Positions 6,393 to 13,643 of a DNA stretch of 16,735 bases are shown piece by piece. The position numbers were made by a program, and so were the translations under genes. Within the stretch, counting starts at the first letter, position 1. Each line of letters starts with the position of its first letter. The DNA comes from CAYXWH01 sp964468755 (GTDB lineage Bacteria; Chloroflexota; Dehalococcoidia; Dehalococcoidales; RBG-16-60-22): positions 1 through 16,735 of the forward strand of contig CAYXWH010000043.1 in the NCBI GenBank assembly GCA_964468755.1. The letters run 5' to 3'. Below the pieces are notes generated by a model, which did no database searches, had not been told where the DNA came from, and saw only the letters and a list, made by a program, of their open reading frames with translations.

Positions 6393-7610
6393 ATGATACC
6401 ACCGGCAGAAGCAACCGCCCCGCTGTCAGCACTCCGCGTCCTGGACTTAGCCAACGAGCGTGCCAGTTTCTGTTCCAGGCTCCTCGCCGATATGGGAGCT
6501 ACTGTCATCAAACTGGAGAGACCCGGTGGTGATACCTCGCGCTGGATCGGCCCCTTTCTGGGAACCGCCCCACACCCGGAGAAAAGCCTCCATTTCTGGT
6601 ATCACAATACCGGCAAACTCGGCATAACGCTTAATCTGGAAAGCGACCGGGGACGTGATATTTTCCTGAGGCTGGCCAGCAGCACCGATGTTATCGTGGA
6701 GACATTCCCGCCCGGATATTTAACCGATATCGGACTGGACTACCATGTCCTCAGCCAGCGAAATCCCGGACTGATTCTGGCTTCAGTAACCGGCTTCGGA
6801 CAGACCGGCCCGTACCGCTCCCATAAATCCAGCGACCTGATTGCTTCCGCCATGGGGGGGCAAATGTACGTGTGCGGAAGTCCGGCAGCGCCACCACTCA
6901 AGCCCTACGGGCAGCAGTCCTACTATGCCGCCTCCCTTCAGGCGGCAATCGGTATCCTGGTGGCGCTGAGCGAGCGCGGACACAGCGGTCACGGCCAGCA
7001 TATTGACATTTCCTTACAGGAAGCAGTGGCTGCCACCCTGGAGCACGTAATGGTCCGTTACTTCTCCGAGAATACGGTAGCGAGTCGGCAAGGCAACCGG
7101 CACTGGACGGATACCGCCGGCATACTCCCCAGCCAGGACGGCTATCTCTTCATCACTTTTAACCGGGAATGGGAGACGCTGGTCGACCTGCTGGACAGTG
7201 AGGACATGGCGGCCGACCTGAAAGACGAGAAATGGCATGATGAAGAGTACCGGAGACAGCATGCCGACCATATTATAGCGGTGCTGACCGCATGGACAAA
7301 GACTCATACCACTCAAGAGCTTCTGGAAACGGGACGATTGATGCGCTTTCCCTGGGCGCCGGTCTGCTCAATAGACGAGGTGTTTCACAGCCCGCAATCA
7401 CAGTCGCGCGGCTTCTTTGCCCCGGTAAATCATCCCCAAACCGGCGGTCCGCTTCTCTATCCCGGCGTCCCCGGCATAGTAAGCGAGTCATCCTGGCGGG
7501 TAAGACATCGCGCGCCGCACATCGGCGAGCACAATACCCATGTCTATCATAATGAACTGGGATTAACCGACGAGGAATTAACCGGGCTTGCCGCCCGGAA
7601 CGTTATTTAA
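6393..7610 (+). CDS. CaiB/BaiF family III CoA-transferase 1, lacking the usual catalytic Asp
   Basis: 405 residues, full length for the family. Landmarks are LSALRVLDLANERASFCSRL at the N-terminus, LADMGATVIKLERPGGD (31-47), LGITLNLESDRGR (77-89), SVTGFGQTGPY (131-141) and the C-terminal APVCSIDEV and HIGEHN segments. Family III transferases move CoA between acids through an enzyme aspartyl-CoA thioester; the Asp normally sits in a P-x-AD-x-x-G type segment just before a helix reading AAIGIL. Here that segment is QQSYYAASLQAAIGIL, so Tyr178 (or Tyr177) takes the Asp place. The start ATG has no obvious ribosome binding site; a stem-loop lies 26 bases upstream. The partner gene follows after 12 bases and keeps the Asp, so a two-subunit enzyme is likely. 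The substrate is unknown. Confidence 0.9.
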   Translation: MIPPAEATAPLSALRVLDLANERASFCSRLLADMGATVIKLERPGGDTSRWIGPFLGTAPHPEKSLHFWYHNTGKLGITLNLESDRGRDIFLRLASSTDVIVETFPPGYLTDIGLDYHVLSQRNPGLILASVTGFGQTGPYRSHKSSDLIASAMGGQMYVCGSPAAPPLKPYGQQSYYAASLQAAIGILVALSERGHSGHGQHIDISLQEAVAATLEHVMVRYFSENTVASRQGNRHWTDTAGILPSQDGYLFITFNREWETLVDLLDSEDMAADLKDEKWHDEEYRRQHADHIIAVLTAWTKTHTTQELLETGRLMRFPWAPVCSIDEVFHSPQSQSRGFFAPVNHPQTGGPLLYPGVPGIVSESSWRVRHRAPHIGEHNTHVYHNELGLTDEELTGLAARNVI

Positions 7611-7622
7611 AGAGGGGGTTTC

Positions 7623-8810
7623 ATGAGCCACGGCGCCCTGGAGGGTATAAGAATACTGGACTTCACCTGGTTACTGGCGGGACCTTATGCCACCAGAACA
7701 CTGGCTGACTTCGGTGCCGAGGTAATCAAGGTTCAGACCGGAAATATGGCAACCGGCGCCGAGTCCAATTCGACCGGTTACTTTAATACCTGGAACCGGA
7801 ATAAGCTGGGGATAACGCTGAACATGGCTCACCCCGAAGGGAGAAAGCTCGCCCTCAGGCTGGTAGCCATCTGCGATATCCTGGTGGAAAATTTCACCCC
7901 CCGGGTTATGGCTCAATGGGGGCTTGACTACCCGGCGCTGAGGCAGATGAAGCCGGACATTATCATGGTAAGCCTTTCGGGGTTCGGGCAGACCGGACCA
8001 TGGCGGGACTTCGCCGCCCTGGGACCCACCATCCAGGCTCTCTCCGGAATGACCCACCTCACTTCGTCGGGCAATTCCCCGCCGGAAGGAATCGGTTACT
8101 CCTACGCCGACTCGCTATCGGGCATGTTTGCCGCCTATGCCGTGCTGGCAGCACTGGAATACCGGACACGCACCGGCCAGGGACTCTATATCGATATGTC
8201 GGAATATGAAGCGCTCTGCTGCCTGCTGGGACCGGCACTGCTCGACTATTCAATCAATGGTACCGTCGCCGGACCCGAAGGCAATACCGATAGCACTCTC
8301 ACCGCAGCTCCGCATGGGTGCTATAAGTGCCAAGGCGAAGACCGCTGGTGCGTTATCGCGGTGTTTACCGATGCGGAGTGGCATGCTTTCTGCCGGGTCA
8401 TGGGCAATCCCGCCTGGACCGAGCAGGAACGATTTGCCAGTCTTCATCAGCGCCACCAGCATGCCGGGGAACTTGACCGAATGGTGGAACAGTGGACGGC
8501 TAACTACACGCCCGAGCAGGTTATGAGCCTGCTTCAGGAAGCCGGTGTCCCAGCGGGGGTAGTCAGTAGCTCCGCTGACCTTGCAAGCGACCCCCAGCTC
8601 AACAGGCGCGGCTTCTTTGTCAACGCCCGGCATCCCCGGCTCGGCACCACCAGCTTTGACAGAACACCGATAAGGCTGAGTCGCACCCCCGCCGAATCAT
8701 GGAAAGCCGCCCCGCTGCTGGGTCAGCATAACCGCTACGTTTATCAGGAACTACTGGGTATAAGCGTAGAAGAATATCAGGATTATGTCAATCGTGGCGT
8801 CATTGCCTAA
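7623..8810 (+). CDS. CaiB/BaiF family III CoA-transferase 2, catalytic Asp present
   Basis: 395 residues with all usual landmarks: GIRILDFTWLLAGPYATRTL (8-27), LADFGAEVIKVQTG (27-40), LGITLNMAHPEGR (62-74), LSGFGQTGPW (118-127) and TGQGLYIDMSEYEA. Asp163 in GYSYADSLSGMFAAYAVL aligns with the nucleophilic Asp of formyl-CoA transferase and CaiB. It should transfer CoA from a donor thioester to a carboxylic acid in the cytoplasm. AGAGGGGG at 7611-7618 gives a strong ribosome binding site 4 bases before the ATG. The gene lies 12 bases behind CoA-transferase 1, so the two are co-expressed; known two-subunit family III enzymes such as BbsEF and SmtAB make a heteromeric complex plausible. Its TAA overlaps the TAG of the convergent amidohydrolase gene. 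Confidence 0.92.
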   Translation: MSHGALEGIRILDFTWLLAGPYATRTLADFGAEVIKVQTGNMATGAESNSTGYFNTWNRNKLGITLNMAHPEGRKLALRLVAICDILVENFTPRVMAQWGLDYPALRQMKPDIIMVSLSGFGQTGPWRDFAALGPTIQALSGMTHLTSSGNSPPEGIGYSYADSLSGMFAAYAVLAALEYRTRTGQGLYIDMSEYEALCCLLGPALLDYSINGTVAGPEGNTDSTLTAAPHGCYKCQGEDRWCVIAVFTDAEWHAFCRVMGNPAWTEQERFASLHQRHQHAGELDRMVEQWTANYTPEQVMSLLQEAGVPAGVVSSSADLASDPQLNRRGFFVNARHPRLGTTSFDRTPIRLSRTPAESWKAAPLLGQHNRYVYQELLGISVEEYQDYVNRGVIA

Positions 8811-10363
8811 AGACCCTCCCGCCACACAATCTCCCCGCCGGCGACGGTCATTGCCACCGCTACATTGAGAATCTCCTCCGGCGCCACCGAAGTGGGGTCA
8901 GCACTTAAGACGACGAGGTCGGCATGCTTGCCCGGCGCTATCGACCCGCTCACCGCGTCTTCAAAGCCGGAATAGGCGGCATGTTCGGTATACATCCGTA
9001 GTGCCTCCACGGGTGATACCGCTTCTTCAGGCAAGAGGGCCTGTCTGTTCATGGTCCGGCGGGTAACGGCAGCAAAGACTCCGTTCATCGGGTCAGCCGG
9101 CACCACGGGACAGTCCGAGCCGGCACCTACCCTGACGCCGGCCCTCATCAGGGTAGCCACCGGGTAGAGATGCCTACGCTGCTCATCAGGCACCGTAGCC
9201 AGGTACCTTTCACCATTATAATAGACAAAGGAGGGCTGGGTAACCACCACCGCTCCCAGCGACGCCAGCCGCTCCGCCATCTCCGGGGGACATACCGAGC
9301 AATGCTCAACCCTATGGCGGTGGTCAGCACGAGGCAGTCTGTGCAACGCGTATTCCAGAGCGGTAACCGCCGCCGCTACCGTGGTCTCTTCAACGGCGTG
9401 CAGGGCAACCTGGAAACCGGAACGATGGGCTTCAAATACTTTCTCGTTGAGCTCTATCTGCGGCGGGTTGAGCTGGCCCCTCGTCTCATCCAGCAGCATC
9501 TTCACCGCACCCAGTCGCAGCCGGCCATTACCCTTCCCGGTTTTGATGCCCCGCTCGATACATTCGCCCAGTGCTTCCCATCCCACCATCATGGTAATGC
9601 GCTGCTTCACATATCCCCCATCCTGCCACTGCCGAAACTGCCGCCAGCGCTCCAGATTGTTACGCGGCGAGGCGTCCTGCAGGGAGGTTACTCCCCGGGA
9701 GAAAAGGTATTCGCTGGCCAGCCGTATCCCTCGCTCCAGCTCTTTTTCATCCAGCGGCGGTACTACCTTCGCCAGGTAGTCGCCCATGCCGTAAAGAATA
9801 CCGTTAGGCTCGCCGGTGGCTAGGTCGCGCTCAATCATGCCACCCGGCGGCTCCTCTGTCTCTATTGATATACCGGCATGCTCCAGCGCCAGGCTGTTGA
9901 GCACATGGGCATGACCGGACTGGTGAGCGAGCCTTACCGGATGAGTAACCGTGGCTTCATCAAGGTCCCACCGGGTTGGATGCCGCTTTTCATCAAGGTA
10001 GAACTCATGGTAGCCGAATCCTTTGACCCAGCTCCCTGCCGGCAAACTCAGGGCTGACCTTCGAATCGCTTGCTGAATATCGGCAATTGAACTCGCGGTG
10101 CTCTGGTTCAAGCTGGTCGATAGCAGGCTCTCGGCAAAGGCAGCAAGATGACAATGGGCATCGCTGAATGCGGGAATTACCGTCCTGCCGGCACAGTCGA
10201 TAACTACGGTGCCATCACCACGATATTCGGCAATGTCATTTTCCCGACCCAGACCCAGCACCCTTCCATCCCGCACCGCTACCAGTTGCGCCACGGGATA
10301 AAAGGGATTAAGGGTTATTACCCTGGCGTTATTTAGTACGAGTTCAGCTGCAAAACCACCCAT
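8807..10363 (-). CDS. YtcJ-like amidohydrolase (amidohydrolase family 3)
   Basis: 518 residues, close to the usual length of this family. A short N-terminal beta-sandwich part (about 1-60) is followed by the TIM barrel: VIPAFSDAHCHL carries the metal-binding His70-X-His72, LGAVKMLLDE carries Lys288, VALHAVEE carries His322, VEHCSVC carries His354 and VGAGSDCPVV carries Asp417, the expected metal-site set. The C-terminus returns to the sandwich (SGSIAPGKHADLVVLSADP). The segment HQSGHAHVLNSLALEHAGI is typical of YtcJ and N-substituted formamide deformylase relatives. It hydrolyses some amide or related C-N bond; the substrate is unknown. It is the most downstream gene of the minus-strand group, 185 bases after the cupin, and converges on CoA-transferase 2 with a 4-base overlap. 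The start has only a weak ribosome binding site. Confidence 0.9.
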   Translation of the reverse strand: MGGFAAELVLNNARVITLNPFYPVAQLVAVRDGRVLGLGRENDIAEYRGDGTVVIDCAGRTVIPAFSDAHCHLAAFAESLLSTSLNQSTASSIADIQQAIRRSALSLPAGSWVKGFGYHEFYLDEKRHPTRWDLDEATVTHPVRLAHQSGHAHVLNSLALEHAGISIETEEPPGGMIERDLATGEPNGILYGMGDYLAKVVPPLDEKELERGIRLASEYLFSRGVTSLQDASPRNNLERWRQFRQWQDGGYVKQRITMMVGWEALGECIERGIKTGKGNGRLRLGAVKMLLDETRGQLNPPQIELNEKVFEAHRSGFQVALHAVEETTVAAAVTALEYALHRLPRADHRHRVEHCSVCPPEMAERLASLGAVVVTQPSFVYYNGERYLATVPDEQRRHLYPVATLMRAGVRVGAGSDCPVVPADPMNGVFAAVTRRTMNRQALLPEEAVSPVEALRMYTEHAAYSGFEDAVSGSIAPGKHADLVVLSADPTSVAPEEILNVAVAMTVAGGEIVWREGL

Positions 10364-10548
10364 AAATCCACAAAACCAGACTGCCCGTCAGTTATCGTTA
10401 ATGATTCTCTACCGGCAGAACCAGACCGGCATCCGCCGTTTTCAACTGGAACAGCCAACAACTCACCTTACCACACGTCAATGCCACTCAGGCATCGCTC
10501 CAGCAGCCTGTTCTCGCCTTCTCTGTTTATATACGTAAATATCCTTTT

Positions 10549-10905
10549 TTATTGCCTGGGTGGCGCCATCCAAACGGCAAACCGGAGTGTTTGTCCCCCG
10601 ATTGGTTTAATTCCATGTTTTGCCCCGGGCGGGATATACAGACAGTCGCTTGGTTCTACGATAAACTCTTCACCGTCAACTATCGCCTGTCCCCGTCCCG
10701 AGATTACGAAGTAGGCGTGCTCAGAAATGGGATGGACATCCTCCTCAGCCACGCCTCCCGGGTGAATCTCGGTAAGGAAAAACTCGATGTTATTACACCC
10801 AACGGTAGCCTTGTTGCACAAAACGAATGCATCCGTATTGGTGTGTTTGGGTGGGCAGCCTGAATCGATGTCCTTCATTTTCCTTAAGATTGCTTTACCT
10901 GCCAT
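10549..10905 (-). CDS. Small single-domain cupin
   Basis: 118 residues forming one cupin barrel. Motif 1 is VHPISEHAYFVISGRG (57-72), with His58, Glu62 and His63 as candidate metal ligands, a compressed version of the usual H-x-H pattern. Motif 2 is PSDCLYIPPGAKHGI (85-99), with the PPG-x-x-H signature and ligand His97. Single cupins of this type may be isomerases, dioxygenases or small-molecule sensors, so no function is assigned. AAGGGGG on the minus strand (10917-10923) lies 11 bases before the ATG. An out-of-frame ATG occurs between the two, giving a 6-codon open frame that is probably meaningless. The gene starts 48 bases after the dehydrogenase stop and is likely in the same transcript. 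Confidence 0.85.
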   Translation of the reverse strand: MAGKAILRKMKDIDSGCPPKHTNTDAFVLCNKATVGCNNIEFFLTEIHPGGVAEEDVHPISEHAYFVISGRGQAIVDGEEFIVEPSDCLYIPPGAKHGIKPIGGQTLRFAVWMAPPRQ

Positions 10906-10953
10906 AATTATGCATACCCCCTTGCTTTAATCGGTTTGGTGTTGATTCCCAAT

Positions 10954-11838
10954 TTAGTGTTTTACTCCGGCGAGGTCTTCCATTAACAGCAGTAATGCTG
11001 AAAAGTCCAGTTCACCCCGGTCGGTTGCCTGAAGCGCGCCGAGAAACTGGCGAACCATGCCGATAGTAGGCAGTGATACGCCAAGCTTCTTACCAGCCTC
11101 GAGAGCCAGATCAAAATCCTTCGCCATCATTGATGCGGTAAATGCCGGGGTGAAATCCCGCTTCGCCAGCGGTCCGATTTTATAGGCTACCAGCGGAGAT
11201 GCCACCACGCTGCTCCCGACAAGCTCCAGCATCTGTTCCCAGTTCAGACCCGCTTTCTCACCAAAGACCGCGGCTTCCGCCAGCATCTGCAACGTTGTAC
11301 CGACCATCATATTCATGACCAGCTTGAGGTAACGCGCCTCGTCTCCGGTGCCTACATGGAAATTCTTTTGTCCTATAGCTGCGAAGACATCCTGGCACTT
11401 CTCATATGCCTGTTTATCACCGGAGGCGAAGATGGTCAGCTTCCCCTGCGATGCCAGCACGGTACTTCCGGATACCGGCGCTCGAAGCATCTTCACTCCC
11501 TTCGCCCCCGCCTCCCCAGCCACCTCGGCGGAACTCCCGGGGTCCACCGTGCTCATATCAACCAAAATGCTTCCTGATTTGGCACCGGACAGGACGCCAT
11601 CATTGCCCAGCGTCACTTCCTTCAGGGCTGCACCGTCCGAGACCATGGTTACCACTACCTCAGACTGGGCGGCTACTTCTTCAGGTGAACCGGCTACCTT
11701 GGCACCTTTCTTGGCCAGTTCATCTGTTTTGCCTTTGGTCCGGTTCCATATGGTAAGTGGAAAACCGGCTTCCAGCAAACGAGCCGACATTGGTTGCCCC
11801 ATATGTCCCAGACCAACAAACCCTACTCGCTCGTTCAT
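10954..11838 (-). CDS. Beta-hydroxyacid dehydrogenase, glyoxylate/succinate-semialdehyde reductase-like (HIBADH superfamily)
   Basis: 294 residues from ATG 11838, chosen because AGGAGGAG lies just upstream and because the family normally starts right before the Rossmann motif; an upstream ATG at 11886 would add 16 atypical residues. The dinucleotide motif GLGHMG is at 9-14. The second strand ends in WNRT (31-34), the pattern of NADP-preferring GLYR enzymes rather than the Asp of NAD-dependent 3-hydroxyisobutyrate dehydrogenases. The substrate loop is DMSTVDPGSS (94-103), the APVSGS segment is at 120-125, and the catalytic Lys172 and Asn176 lie in YLKLVMNMM. It probably reduces a small aldehyde such as glyoxylate or a semialdehyde, or oxidises the matching hydroxyacid. 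It sits between the M24 and cupin genes on the same strand. Confidence 0.9.
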   Translation of the reverse strand: MNERVGFVGLGHMGQPMSARLLEAGFPLTIWNRTKGKTDELAKKGAKVAGSPEEVAAQSEVVVTMVSDGAALKEVTLGNDGVLSGAKSGSILVDMSTVDPGSSAEVAGEAGAKGVKMLRAPVSGSTVLASQGKLTIFASGDKQAYEKCQDVFAAIGQKNFHVGTGDEARYLKLVMNMMVGTTLQMLAEAAVFGEKAGLNWEQMLELVGSSVVASPLVAYKIGPLAKRDFTPAFTASMMAKDFDLALEAGKKLGVSLPTIGMVRQFLGALQATDRGELDFSALLLLMEDLAGVKH

Positions 11839-11840
11839 AT

Positions 11841-11848
11841 CTCCTCCT
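11841..11848 (-). promoter_or_regulatory. Strong ribosome binding site fixing the dehydrogenase start
   Basis: On the minus strand AGGAGGAG directly precedes AT-ATG at 11838. It supports the internal start over the more upstream ATG at 11886. Confidence 0.8.
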
Positions 11849-11892
11849 GTACCAAATATTGGCTCACCCCACCCCCCACTGTGCATTATTTG

Positions 11893-11905
11893 GCTGTAAT
11901 ACAGC
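11893..11905. promoter_or_regulatory. 13-base palindrome, possible operator
   Basis: GCTGTA-A-TACAGC is a perfect 6+1+6 inverted repeat located 55 bases upstream of the dehydrogenase start on the minus strand. The shape fits a small dimeric repressor site, but only one copy is present. Confidence 0.3.
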
Positions 11906-12151
11906 TCTCATTTTCCTGGCACTCGACTTCCCGTGAGCATCTTCTCTAATCTCAGTTGCTACCTGATACTAACCCAAAAAGTGCTTACACCTCCTTTCTC
12001 TCCAGATTCATATGCCTGCTTGAGACTAATGTAAAATCAGGTTATCCACCGGATTCAAGCATATGTCCCGTTCATAATCAGATGTTACTGACGCAAGCCA
12101 AATCAGATAACACCCGATGAATACGGCTCATCTCGAAACCACTGCCTGTCG

Positions 12152-13375
12152 CTATATAGACCCGGGAACTCCACAGGAAATGAGTTCCTCAGCCGGGAAT
12201 TTAAACAATCGCTCACAGCCGTCTTTGGTGACGGCAACTTCTTCCTCAATTCGGGCGGCACCCTGTCCATCCGCCGACGGGCAATAGGTTTCCAGAGCAA
12301 AGGTCATCCCCTCTTTAAGGGTAAACGGGTGGTCAAATGAGAACAGCCGGGATATTATCGGCTTTTCCCAGATACTCATACCAATGCCATGACCGAACTG
12401 GAGCAAAAACGCTTCCCGCTCGTCTTTAAGTCCAAATTCCTCGGCCGGCGGCCAGCATTTAGCCACATCAGCCGTGGTCGCACCGGGTTTCACCGCATTA
12501 ATGGAATCCTTCAACCATTTCCATGTCTTCTCATAGGCATCGAGCTGTGCCTTGGATGGCTTTCCACAGACAAAGGTACGATAATAACAGGTACGATAGC
12601 CGTTAAATGAATGCATGATATCGAGGAAGACCATGTCCCCCGGTCGAATGATACGGTCACCGAAGGTATGGGGATGGGGCTGGGCTCTAGGTCCGGAAAC
12701 ACTGTTGACACATTCTACCAGGTCAGACCCCAGGGTGAACAGGGTATTATTGGCAATGGCAACCAGATCATTTTCCCTCGCACCCGGTTTGATACCGCTG
12801 GCAATCTCGTAATAGGCCGCATCCACCATAGAGGCCGCGAGCTTCAAGAGCTCAATTTCGTCTCTGGTCTTGATTATCCTGGCATCCAGCATCGCCTGCT
12901 GTCCGTCTACAACCTCGATGTTTTCCTTTTGCAATGCCTGGTAAAAGGGAATATCGGTAATATCAACCCCTAACGGCTCTTTCTCTACCCCGTACTCGGA
13001 AAGCATTTGTTTTACCGACCGGGCTAGTGCTTCGACATTACCCACCTCCGGCGGAATGGAACCCCGCATCGACCCGACCGCCGGGTGGACACGGTCAGCA
13101 ATCCACGGTGCGCTCTTTCTTTTTGCCGGCGCTGCCGGGTCATAGAGAATGGGATCAGCATCCCTGGGCAAAATTGCATAACGCTGCATTTTATTCCTGG
13201 CCCATTCCCCCACATGAGTCCCGGTTATATAGCGGATATTATCAAAGTCATAACACAGCAGAGCCCCCAGTCCGTAGGTCTTGAGCTGTTCCTTTGCCCT
13301 CGCCAGACGCTCCCTGCGCAGCCGTTCATAATTTACCCTCTCCTCAAAATCAACCGCCATAGTACCGACCGTCAT
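12152..13375 (-). CDS. M24 (Xaa-Pro aminopeptidase/creatinase-fold) family protein with altered metal site
   Basis: 407 residues with two domains: an N-terminal creatinase-like domain (about 15-165) and a C-terminal pita-bread domain (about 170-395). Aligned with E. coli aminopeptidase P ligands (Asp260, Asp271, His354, Glu383, Glu406), this protein shows Asp252 (FLDIMHSF), Cys263 in place of the second Asp (GYRTCYYRTF), His329 (FGHGIG), Glu362 (ALETY) and Glu377 (ARIEEEV). One bridging metal ligand is thus replaced, so it may bind metal differently or be a metal-independent relative such as creatinase. Plausible substrates are a proline dipeptide or a small amidino/amide compound. The ATG is preceded by AAGGAG with good spacing, and a near-consensus promoter lies about 50 bases upstream. 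It is the first gene of the minus-strand group. Confidence 0.88.
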   Translation of the reverse strand: MTVGTMAVDFEERVNYERLRRERLARAKEQLKTYGLGALLCYDFDNIRYITGTHVGEWARNKMQRYAILPRDADPILYDPAAPAKRKSAPWIADRVHPAVGSMRGSIPPEVGNVEALARSVKQMLSEYGVEKEPLGVDITDIPFYQALQKENIEVVDGQQAMLDARIIKTRDEIELLKLAASMVDAAYYEIASGIKPGARENDLVAIANNTLFTLGSDLVECVNSVSGPRAQPHPHTFGDRIIRPGDMVFLDIMHSFNGYRTCYYRTFVCGKPSKAQLDAYEKTWKWLKDSINAVKPGATTADVAKCWPPAEEFGLKDEREAFLLQFGHGIGMSIWEKPIISRLFSFDHPFTLKEGMTFALETYCPSADGQGAARIEEEVAVTKDGCERLFKFPAEELISCGVPGSI

Positions 13376-13426
13376 TGTAGTATCTCCTTTCCATCAGAAT
13401 CGTTTTTGAAAAAGGCTTGCGGGCAA

Positions 13427-13455
13427 ATTCTATGCCAATCTCAACCACTTGTCAA
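13427..13455 (-). promoter_or_regulatory. Strong sigma70-like promoter for the M24 gene
   Basis: On the minus strand TTGACA (13455-13450), 17-base spacer, TAGAAT (13432-13427): 11 of 12 consensus positions. Transcription would start near 13420, leaving about 45 bases of leader with the AAGGAG site before the ATG at 13375. Confidence 0.7.
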
Positions 13456-13463
13456 TGACATTG
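13450..13463. promoter_or_regulatory. Overlapping palindromes at the divergent promoter centre
   Basis: TGTCAATGACA (13450-13460) and CAATGACATTG (13453-13463) are two overlapping perfect inverted repeats. They cover the -35 element of the minus promoter and lie 14 bases from the -35 of the plus promoter, a good place for a regulator acting on both. Confidence 0.4.
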
Positions 13464-13476
13464 CATTAATTAAAAG

Positions 13477-13505
13477 TTGACATCAAAGCTAAAATGGATT
13501 ATAAA
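13477..13505 (+). promoter_or_regulatory. Strong sigma70-like promoter facing the E1/E2 genes
   Basis: TTGACA (13477-13482), 17-base spacer, TATAAA (13500-13505): 11 of 12 consensus positions. Transcription would begin near 13512, giving a leader of about 360 bases before the E1 alpha start. It is back to back with the M24 promoter; the two -35 boxes are 21 bases apart. Confidence 0.65.
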
Positions 13506-13616
13506 TTATATAATATTCATGTAGCAAGCAATATAATGACAGTCTCTGAATTCAATAGTACCCTTTTACATCAAAAATATACCCTTCAACCCACTCGCAA
13601 CAACCATCTACAAGAA

Positions 13617-13643
13617 GCTGAAAATCAGCGAAACCCCCGCTGA
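13617..13643 (+). repeat. Mutually exclusive small hairpins in the E1 leader
   Basis: Three segments, GCTGA (13617-13621), TCAGCG (13625-13630) and CGCTGA (13638-13643), allow the middle one to pair with either neighbour. This is the geometry of an attenuator-like switch, but stems are only 5-6 pairs and no T-run follows. Confidence 0.3.

Larger units (their letters stand above)
11839..12151. other. Intergenic region between the M24 gene and the dehydrogenase, 313 bases
   Basis: No gene is seen on either strand. It holds the dehydrogenase ribosome binding site, a 13-base palindrome GCTGTAATACAGC (11893-11905) that could be an operator, and an imperfect hairpin AATCAGG...CCGGATT (12035-12055) that might end the M24 transcript. 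No convincing promoter for the dehydrogenase was found, so read-through from the M24 promoter or an unrecognised promoter is possible. Confidence 0.45.

Noticed and set aside
9170..9823. Open frame of 217 codons on the plus strand inside the amidohydrolase
   Set aside because: The amidohydrolase on the minus strand has all its metal ligands across this stretch; the plus-strand product has no family features.
10481..10495. Small hairpin ATGCC-ACTCA-GGCAT between cupin and amidohydrolase, considered as a terminator
   Set aside because: Only five pairs and no T-run in the direction of transcription.
12042..12050. DnaA-box-like TTATCCACC (and TTATCAACA at 3244-3252)
   Set aside because: Single isolated near matches with no cluster, AT-rich unwinding element or dnaA/dnaN neighbours; not an origin.
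12035..12055. Imperfect hairpin AATCAGG...CCGGATT, considered as terminator of the M24 gene
   Set aside because: One internal mismatch, short stem and no T-tract on the minus strand; too weak to list as a terminator.
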